In this document: positions 32,224-37,050 of the stretch, piece by piece
How positions within the stretch are numbered: position 1 is the stretch's first letter
Layout: every line of letters starts with the position of its first letter
Origin: Pseudocoprococcus catus
Lineage (GTDB): Bacteria; Bacillota; Clostridia; Lachnospirales; Lachnospiraceae
NCBI RefSeq assembly: GCF_902381825.1
Contig: NZ_LR698973.1
Location: forward strand, 3,015,662 to 3,052,711
Length of the DNA: 37,050 nucleotides
Direction: 5' to 3'
Notes under the pieces: generated by a model
What the model saw: the letters and a program-made list of their open reading frames with translations, nothing else
Database searches by the model: none
What the model was told of the DNA's origin: nothing
Program-made: the position numbers and the translations under genes

Positions 32224-34317
32224 TTGAAGAACAAAAAATACAAGAAGAGAATCTATACAAAATCAGAACGATCCTCCTCTGCAAAAGAATATTTAGCAAT
32301 TATCGGCCGACAGCTGAAACGGCCGATTGAAAAACAGGACAGAGGGATTGATAAGAAATCTGCCATATTGGCTGTGGTATACGGCGTTGTGATGGCGGGG
32401 CTGGCTGTGTACGCCATGCAGACGGCTGAGAAAAGCCAGGAATGGCTGTGGCTGGCGGTTGTATTTATCGCTGCAGCCATTGTTGTGAATCTGTTTCGAT
32501 TCCGATATTCAGCTTTGATCGAGATACTTTTAACAGCCTTTGCACCGGCAGCGGTTTTTATGCTTGTGGAAAGTTATACCCACTTGCTTAGTCAGATGTG
32601 GGATGGCCCTGTTATTCTGAACCTTATCATGTATTATCTGTTTTTTGGCGTGCTGCTGTTTATAATCGGAAGAACAGGAATGTCCATCCTTATTGGTTCA
32701 TTGTTGCTTGGTGCAGCGGGCCTGGCCAATTATTTTGTCCTGATGTTCCGATCATCGCCGATTCTGCCATGGGATCTTTTCTCAGTGGGTGTGGCAGCGA
32801 CAGTGGCTGATAACTTTGAATATAAATTATCCGTAAGAGCATGCAACGTGATCCTGCTGATCCTGCTGCTCTGGTCATTGTGTCTGAAAATGCGGCTGAA
32901 GTTTAAGATGTCGAAGTTCCGCGGTGCCGGTATTGCTGTCATGTGCGCAGCATTCATGGGATTTTGCAGTTATGTTCAGACGGATGCGGCCATCAAAACA
33001 TTTGATATGGATACAACCCTGTTTACGCCGACGGTTTATTATCGCAATAACGGATTGGCGCTGAGTTTTATCGTGAATCTCCGTTATCTGAAGATTGACA
33101 AGCCGGAGGGTTATTCACAGGAAGAACTGGCCAAAATCCAGGATGAGATATCCTCCGGGAACAGTGACAGAAATGTCAGTGCAGACAACATTGATCTGAC
33201 GAAGAAGCCGAATATCATTGTTATTATGAATGAAGCATTTTCTGATCTGTCGGTGCTGGGGGATTACACAACGAATACAGAAGTGATGCCATTTATCAGT
33301 TCTCTTTCGGAGAATACCCAGAAGGGATGGATGTATTCTTCTGTTAAGGGCGGCAACACAGCCAATACAGAGTTTGAGTTTCTGACTGGACTCAGTATGT
33401 ATTTTCTGCCCACAGGCAGTATCCCTTATCAACAGTATATTAAGTCGGAAGTGCCGTCACTGGCCAGTCAGCTGTCCTCTATCGGTTATACATCTGTGTC
33501 CATGCATCCGTATTATCCAAAGGGGTGGAACAGAGATACGGTGTATGATGACCTGGGATTTGAAGAGAAATATTTTAAAGATGATTTTTCAAACCCTGAG
33601 ATATTACGAACCTATATCAGTGACTGGACCACGTATCAGAAGATTATCAGTCGTTATGAAGAGAAGCCTTCTGGCGAGAGGCTATTTGTGTTTGATGTGA
33701 CGATGCAGAATCATGGCAGCTATGTCAAACGCTACAGCAATTTTATCCCGGATGTCAGTGTTGTGGGAGGCAGCGGCACTTATCTGAAGGCTACAGAACA
33801 GTATCTGTCATTGATCAAGCGTTCCGATGAAGCTTTCAAACAGTTGGTGGAATACTTTGAAAAGCAGTCAGAACCGACGATCATTATGATGTTTGGCGAT
33901 CATCAGCCGGCAGATTACATTACCAATGTGGTAGACACCGGCAAAAAAACGGGCAGCAATGATGCGTTTGTCACTTCCATTGGAACAGGCAGTGACCGAA
34001 AGGAAAGATATATGGTGCCGTTTGTCATGTGGGCCAATTATGACATCAATGCAAGTCAGGGGGAAGAGACAAGTGCCAATTATCTGGCTGTACGTCTTTT
34101 GAAGGCAGCAGGGCTGCCGTTGACGGATTTTCAGAGTTATCTGTCTGATCTGCAGCAGAATGTTCCGTTTATCTCTGCACATGCATTGAAGGAAAATACA
34201 GGAACAGACTGTGGTGAAGAAGAAGCGGAAGCACTGCTGAAAAATTATAAGAAACTTTTATATAATGATCTGTTTGATACAAAACATCGGCTGCAGGCGT
34301 TTTATTCTTATGAATAA
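32224..34317 (+). CDS. LTA synthase family membrane sulfatase-like protein
   Basis: This 697-aa enzyme belongs to the alkaline phosphatase superfamily of lipoteichoic acid synthases/phosphoglycerol transferases. The first 260 residues contain about six to seven hydrophobic segments after a basic N-terminus. The outer domain has IVIMNEAFSDL (E337), GGNTANTEFEF with the nucleophilic Thr379, MQNHGSY, and FGDHQP (D559, H560), so the metal and catalytic residues are in place. The start is TTG 32224 behind AGGAGGAAGG, which overlaps the polC stop. Whether the product is lipoteichoic acid or another glycerophosphate-decorated polymer cannot be told. Confidence 0.9.
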   Translation: MKNKKYKKRIYTKSERSSSAKEYLAIIGRQLKRPIEKQDRGIDKKSAILAVVYGVVMAGLAVYAMQTAEKSQEWLWLAVVFIAAAIVVNLFRFRYSALIEILLTAFAPAAVFMLVESYTHLLSQMWDGPVILNLIMYYLFFGVLLFIIGRTGMSILIGSLLLGAAGLANYFVLMFRSSPILPWDLFSVGVAATVADNFEYKLSVRACNVILLILLLWSLCLKMRLKFKMSKFRGAGIAVMCAAFMGFCSYVQTDAAIKTFDMDTTLFTPTVYYRNNGLALSFIVNLRYLKIDKPEGYSQEELAKIQDEISSGNSDRNVSADNIDLTKKPNIIVIMNEAFSDLSVLGDYTTNTEVMPFISSLSENTQKGWMYSSVKGGNTANTEFEFLTGLSMYFLPTGSIPYQQYIKSEVPSLASQLSSIGYTSVSMHPYYPKGWNRDTVYDDLGFEEKYFKDDFSNPEILRTYISDWTTYQKIISRYEEKPSGERLFVFDVTMQNHGSYVKRYSNFIPDVSVVGGSGTYLKATEQYLSLIKRSDEAFKQLVEYFEKQSEPTIIMMFGDHQPADYITNVVDTGKKTGSNDAFVTSIGTGSDRKERYMVPFVMWANYDINASQGEETSANYLAVRLLKAAGLPLTDFQSYLSDLQQNVPFISAHALKENTGTDCGEEEAEALLKNYKKLLYNDLFDTKHRLQAFYSYE

Positions 34318-34332
34318 TCGTCAAGTTGGCTA

Positions 34333-34361
34333 TTGCCAAATAATCAAACTGGTGTTACAAT
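34333..34361 (+). promoter_or_regulatory. Candidate promoter of the rimP-nusA-infB operon
   Basis: TTGCCA (34333-34338), a 17-nt spacer and TACAAT (34356-34361). The -35 sits in the right arm of a small TTGGC/GCCAA palindrome (34326-34339). Transcription would start near 34368. Confidence 0.6.
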
Positions 34362-34386
34362 GATTAAGATAGTATATTAACTTTAG

Positions 34387-34414
34387 CAAAGAGTGGGCGC
34401 AAGTCCACTCTTTG
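34387..34414 (+). promoter_or_regulatory. Hairpin in the rimP leader
   Basis: CAAAGAGTGG (34387-34396) and CCACTCTTTG (34405-34414) are perfect 10-bp arms around GCGCAAGT. A GAGTGG...CCACTC hairpin before rimP resembles the rimP leader element described in Firmicutes. I could not run the Rfam model. No T run follows directly. Confidence 0.6.
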
Positions 34415-34455
34415 TACGTGTTAAGGAATCTTAATTCGGGAAGGAAGTGAGTTAC

Positions 34456-34920
34456 ATGGCAAAGAAAGATTATGAAAGCAGGACTGAGGCAATGCTCATG
34501 CCGATCGTCGAGGCGAAAGGATTTGAACTTGTCGATGTAGAATGGGTGAAAGAAGGTGCCAACTGGTATCTGCGTGCCTATATTGACAAGGAGAACGGGA
34601 TTACAGTAGATGACTGCGAAGAAGTCAGCCGGGCGCTCAGTGATTTACTGGATGAAGAGGACTTTATTTCGGAAAACTATATTCTGGAAGTCAGTTCACC
34701 GGGTCTTGATCGTCCTCTGAAGAAAGAGAAGGATTTTGCGAGAAGCATCGGCAAGGATGTTGAAGTGAAATTGTTCAAAGCAATTAATAAAGAAAAGGAA
34801 TTCGTCGGTATTTTGAAAGCATACGATGAAGATACGGTGACACTGGAAATGGAAGATGAAACCGAGATGCAGTTTAAACGTTCCGATATTGCGCGCATCC
34901 GGCTTGCATTCTTCTTCTGA
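34456..34920 (+). CDS. rimP: Ribosome maturation factor RimP
   Basis: This 154-aa factor is needed for maturation of the 30S subunit. The family blocks are GFELVDVEWVKEGANWYLRAYIDKENGITVDDCEEVSRALSDLLD and YILEVSSPGLDRPLKKEKDF, followed by the small C-terminal Sm-like domain. ATG 34456 is preferred, 9 nt after GGGAAGGAA; an in-frame GTG at 34447 overlaps that ribosome site. It is the first gene of the nusA-infB operon, preceded by its own promoter and leader hairpin. Confidence 0.95.
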   Translation: MAKKDYESRTEAMLMPIVEAKGFELVDVEWVKEGANWYLRAYIDKENGITVDDCEEVSRALSDLLDEEDFISENYILEVSSPGLDRPLKKEKDFARSIGKDVEVKLFKAINKEKEFVGILKAYDEDTVTLEMEDETEMQFKRSDIARIRLAFFF

Positions 34921-34951
34921 TAGAACAGACATAGAGGAGGAATTTAAAAAA

Positions 34952-35998
34952 ATGAATGAAGGTAAAGAGTTAATCAAGGCATTGGACGATATAGAAAAAG
35001 AGAAAGGCATCAGCAAAGATATTCTGCTTGAAGCTATTGAGAATTCTCTTGTCGCTGCCTGCAAGAATGAGTACGGCAAAGCAGATAACATCCGTGTGAC
35101 TATGAATCGTGAGACAGGTGAAGTCAAAGTTTTTGCAGATAAGACAGTTGTAGAAGAAGTGGAAGATCCTGAAATGGAGATCAGTGTTGCGGATGCAAGA
35201 CTGAAGAACAAGTTCTATGATCCGGGCGATATTGTTCATGTGGAGATCGTACCGAAGAATTTCGGACGTATTGCAGCACAGAAGGCAAAACAGGTCGTTG
35301 TCCAGAAGATTCGTGAAGAAGAAAGAAAGTCTTTATATAATGAATATTATGGGCGCGAGAAAGACATCGTAACAGGTGTTGTACAGAGATATAACGGTAA
35401 GAATATCAGTGTGAACCTGGGCAAGGTTGATGCGGTTCTGACAGAGAATGAACAGGTGAAGGGCGAAGTATTTAAACCGACAGACCGTATCAAGCTCTAT
35501 ATTGTAGAAGTAAAGAATACAACAAAGGGACCGAAGGTCACTGTATCACGTACACATCCTGAATTGGTGAAGAGACTTTTTGAAGCAGAAGTAACAGAAG
35601 TCAGAGACGGTACAGTTGAGATCAAGAGCATTGCAAGAGAAGCAGGTTCCAGAACAAAGATCGCAGTCAGCTCCAACAATCCAAACGTTGATCCTGTCGG
35701 TGCATGTGTCGGTATGAATGGTGCCCGTGTCAATGCCATTGTTGATGAGCTTCGCGGTGAGAAGATCGATATCATCAACTGGAGCGAGGATCCTGCCGTT
35801 CTCATCGAGAATGCATTAAGCCCTGCAAAGGTTGTTTCTGTTGATGTGGATCCTGAAGAGAAGAGCGCAGCTGTTGTTGTTCCTGATTATCAGCTGTCAC
35901 TGGCTATCGGCAAGGAAGGCCAGAATGCAAGACTGGCAGCTAAACTGACAGGCTACAAGATCGATATCAAGAGTGAATCCCAGGCTTACGGTTACTAA
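34952..35998 (+). CDS. nusA: Transcription termination/antitermination factor NusA
   Basis: NusA (348 aa) binds RNA polymerase and nascent RNA, acting in pausing, termination and rRNA antitermination. The N-terminal polymerase-binding domain begins ELIKALDDIEKEKGISKDILLEAIE, then comes an S1 domain (GVVQRYNGKNISVNLGKVDAVL) and two KH domains (GACVGMNGARVNAIVDELRGEKIDIINW and LAIGKEGQNARLAAKLTGYKIDI). It has no C-terminal acidic repeats, as expected for Firmicutes. ATG 34952 follows GAGGAGG at a slightly long spacing of about 11 nt; an upstream in-frame start inside rimP is rejected. Confidence 0.96.
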   Translation: MNEGKELIKALDDIEKEKGISKDILLEAIENSLVAACKNEYGKADNIRVTMNRETGEVKVFADKTVVEEVEDPEMEISVADARLKNKFYDPGDIVHVEIVPKNFGRIAAQKAKQVVVQKIREEERKSLYNEYYGREKDIVTGVVQRYNGKNISVNLGKVDAVLTENEQVKGEVFKPTDRIKLYIVEVKNTTKGPKVTVSRTHPELVKRLFEAEVTEVRDGTVEIKSIAREAGSRTKIAVSSNNPNVDPVGACVGMNGARVNAIVDELRGEKIDIINWSEDPAVLIENALSPAKVVSVDVDPEEKSAAVVVPDYQLSLAIGKEGQNARLAAKLTGYKIDIKSESQAYGY

Positions 35999-36010
35999 AA
36001 GGTGACGGCC

Positions 36011-36277
36011 ATGAAGAAGATTCCTATGAGACAGTGTATCGGCTGTCAGGAAATGAAGAGCAAGAAAGAAATGATCCGTGTCATTAAAACGCCGGAAGAT
36101 GAGATATGTATTGATGCAACAGGGCGCAAAAACGGACGCGGTGCCTATATTTGTCCGAAAAGTGAATGTCTGCAGAAAGCCATTAAGAACAGAGGCCTGG
36201 AACGTTCACTGAAGATGCAGATACCGAAGGAAGTTTACGGACAGCTGGAAGAGGAGATGAAGAATATTGACAGATAA
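36011..36277 (+). CDS. rnpM: RNase P modulator RnpM (YlxR)
   Basis: This small basic protein (88 aa) of the YlxR family has been reported to bind and modulate RNase P. MRQCIGCQEMKSKKEMIRV and the signature GRGAYICPKSECL match the family, including the paired cysteines. ATG 36011 follows AAAGGTG; a GTG at 36002 in frame overlaps that site. It lies in the classic nusA-ylxR-ylxQ-infB order and overlaps ylxQ by 11 bp. Confidence 0.93.
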   Translation: MKKIPMRQCIGCQEMKSKKEMIRVIKTPEDEICIDATGRKNGRGAYICPKSECLQKAIKNRGLERSLKMQIPKEVYGQLEEEMKNIDR

Positions 36278-36581
36278 AGCTTTATCAATGATCGGACTGG
36301 CGACAAAGGCAGGCAAGATCGCCAGCGGTGAGTTTGCAGTAGAATCTGCAGTCAGAAAGGGCAAGGCATGTCTTGTCATTATTGCATCGGATGCATCTGA
36401 CAATACGAAGAAATCATTTAATGATATGGGTGCTTATTATCATGTGCCTGTATACATTTATGGAACAAAAGAAAGTCTCGGAACACATACGGGACGTGGA
36501 TACAGGGCTTCACTGGCAGTACTTGATGCCGGTTTCGGAAAGTCCATCAGGAAACTTATTGATACAGGAATCAATCAGTGA
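36267..36581 (+). CDS. L7Ae/L30e family ribosomal protein-like YlxQ
   Basis: This 104-aa RNA-binding protein of the L7Ae/L30e fold is known as YlxQ (RplGA) in Bacillus. ALSMIGLATKAGKIASGEFAVESAVRKGKACLVIIASDASDNTKK is the characteristic K-turn-binding half. The start is TTG 36267, with GGAG at 36252-36255, inside the end of rnpM. The overlap implies translational coupling. The exact RNA target is not established. Confidence 0.9.
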   Translation: MTDKALSMIGLATKAGKIASGEFAVESAVRKGKACLVIIASDASDNTKKSFNDMGAYYHVPVYIYGTKESLGTHTGRGYRASLAVLDAGFGKSIRKLIDTGINQ

Positions 36582-36607
36582 TTCCACCATTTTAACGGAG
36601 GTAGCCT

Positions 36608-37050
36608 ATGTCAAAAATCAGAGTACATGAATTGGCAAAGGAATTAAATAAAAGCAGCAAAGATGTCATCTATGCATTAAAGGGACATGGTGTGGATGTA
36701 GAGAGCCATATGAGCACCATTTCATCAGAGAATGCAGATAAGATTAGAAAGTTCTTTACACAGCCGGCAGCAAAACCGGCTCAGAAGCAGGAAACAAAGC
36801 CGGCTCAGGACAATAGAAACGCAGCACCACGCCGCAATAACAATGTCCAGGGTGGTATGGACAGCCGCGGTAATTACAGCACACCATCAAGAGACAATGG
36901 CAGCCGCGACGGCCAGAACAGGGGTTATAACCGCGATGGTCAGAATAGAAACGGCGGTCGTGACGGTCAGAACAGAAGCTTTAACCGTGATGGCAACGGT
37001 CAGAACAGAAGCTTTAACCGTGATGGCAACGGTCAGAACAGAAACTTTAA
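36608..37050 (+). CDS. infB: Translation initiation factor IF-2, N-terminal part (cut by window end)
   Basis: Only the first 147 codons of infB are present. The N-terminal IF2_N helical domain, SKIRVHELAKELNKSSKDVIYALKGHGVDVESHMSTI, is diagnostic. It is followed by a disordered linker rich in Gln, Asn, Arg and Gly, including a tandem repeat. The GTPase domain lies beyond the window. GGAGG is 6 nt before the ATG. The gene is in the expected place after ylxQ. Confidence 0.95.
   Translation, partial: MSKIRVHELAKELNKSSKDVIYALKGHGVDVESHMSTISSENADKIRKFFTQPAAKPAQKQETKPAQDNRNAAPRRNNNVQGGMDSRGNYSTPSRDNGSRDGQNRGYNRDGQNRNGGRDGQNRSFNRDGNGQNRSFNRDGNGQNRNF
36962..37050 (+). repeat. 33-bp in-frame tandem repeat in infB linker
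   Basis: Units begin at 36962, 36995 and 37028, the last truncated by the window end. Each encodes the 11-residue unit NGQNRSFNRDG (first copy starts with Asp). The first two differ by a single base, which suggests recent duplication; a third carries AAC in place of AGC. Confidence 0.9.

Overview
The window comes from a low-to-moderate GC Gram-positive bacterium of the class Clostridia, most likely a gut Lachnospiraceae species. The basis is gene content and order (pyrH-frr-uppS-cdsA-dxr-rseP-ispG-polC followed by rimP-nusA-rnpM-ylxQ-infB), PolC-type replicase, strong GGAGG ribosome binding sites, many TTG/GTG starts, and a family 2 ThiF. No rRNA, tRNA, transposase or CRISPR array was seen. 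The genus cannot be fixed from the sequence alone.

Layout. 1-3.2 kb: a three-gene ABC importer of the TrpXYZ type (lipoprotein, permease, ATPase), closed by a 26-bp perfect bidirectional terminator. 3.2-6.0 kb, minus strand: RidA, a malate/lactate-type dehydrogenase and a DegV protein. 6.0-10.6 kb: a thiazole-branch thiamine operon, thiS-thiF-thiG-thiH-tenI. It sits behind a consensus promoter and a leader with a terminator-like hairpin but no recognisable TPP aptamer. The thiF-thiG gap holds palindromes and a striking degenerate hexanucleotide repeat. 10.6-12.7 kb: a Y-family DNA polymerase with a YolD-like partner. 12.7-14.8 kb: a 4Fe-4S protein (minus) and tryptophanyl-tRNA synthetase.

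14.9-17.75 kb looks like a small AT-rich island between strong terminators. It has an XRE regulator divergent from a WG-repeat lipoprotein and a five-helix membrane protein, with a palindrome embedded in overlapping divergent promoters. 17.75-19.1 kb (minus) encodes a ferritin-like protein with a Cys-containing tail.

19.15 kb to the end is a long co-directional run. It starts with serine acetyltransferase, an IscR-like Rrf2 regulator and a phosphoribosyltransferase-like protein with a degenerate PRPP loop. Core genes follow: nucleotide kinase, ribosome recycling, undecaprenyl-PP and CDP-diacylglycerol synthesis, MEP-pathway isoprenoids, site-2 protease, PolC, an LTA-synthase-like enzyme, then the nusA-infB operon. 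infB runs off the window inside a 33-bp tandem repeat.

The most notable anomaly is pyrH. This normally essential gene is broken by one extra T in a run of seven, which is either a sequence error or a case where slippage would be needed to make the enzyme. Other points worth checking are the thiF-thiG repeat region, the thiS and degV leaders, and the XRE/WG island. I did not find convincing evidence for a wholly new defence or mobile system.
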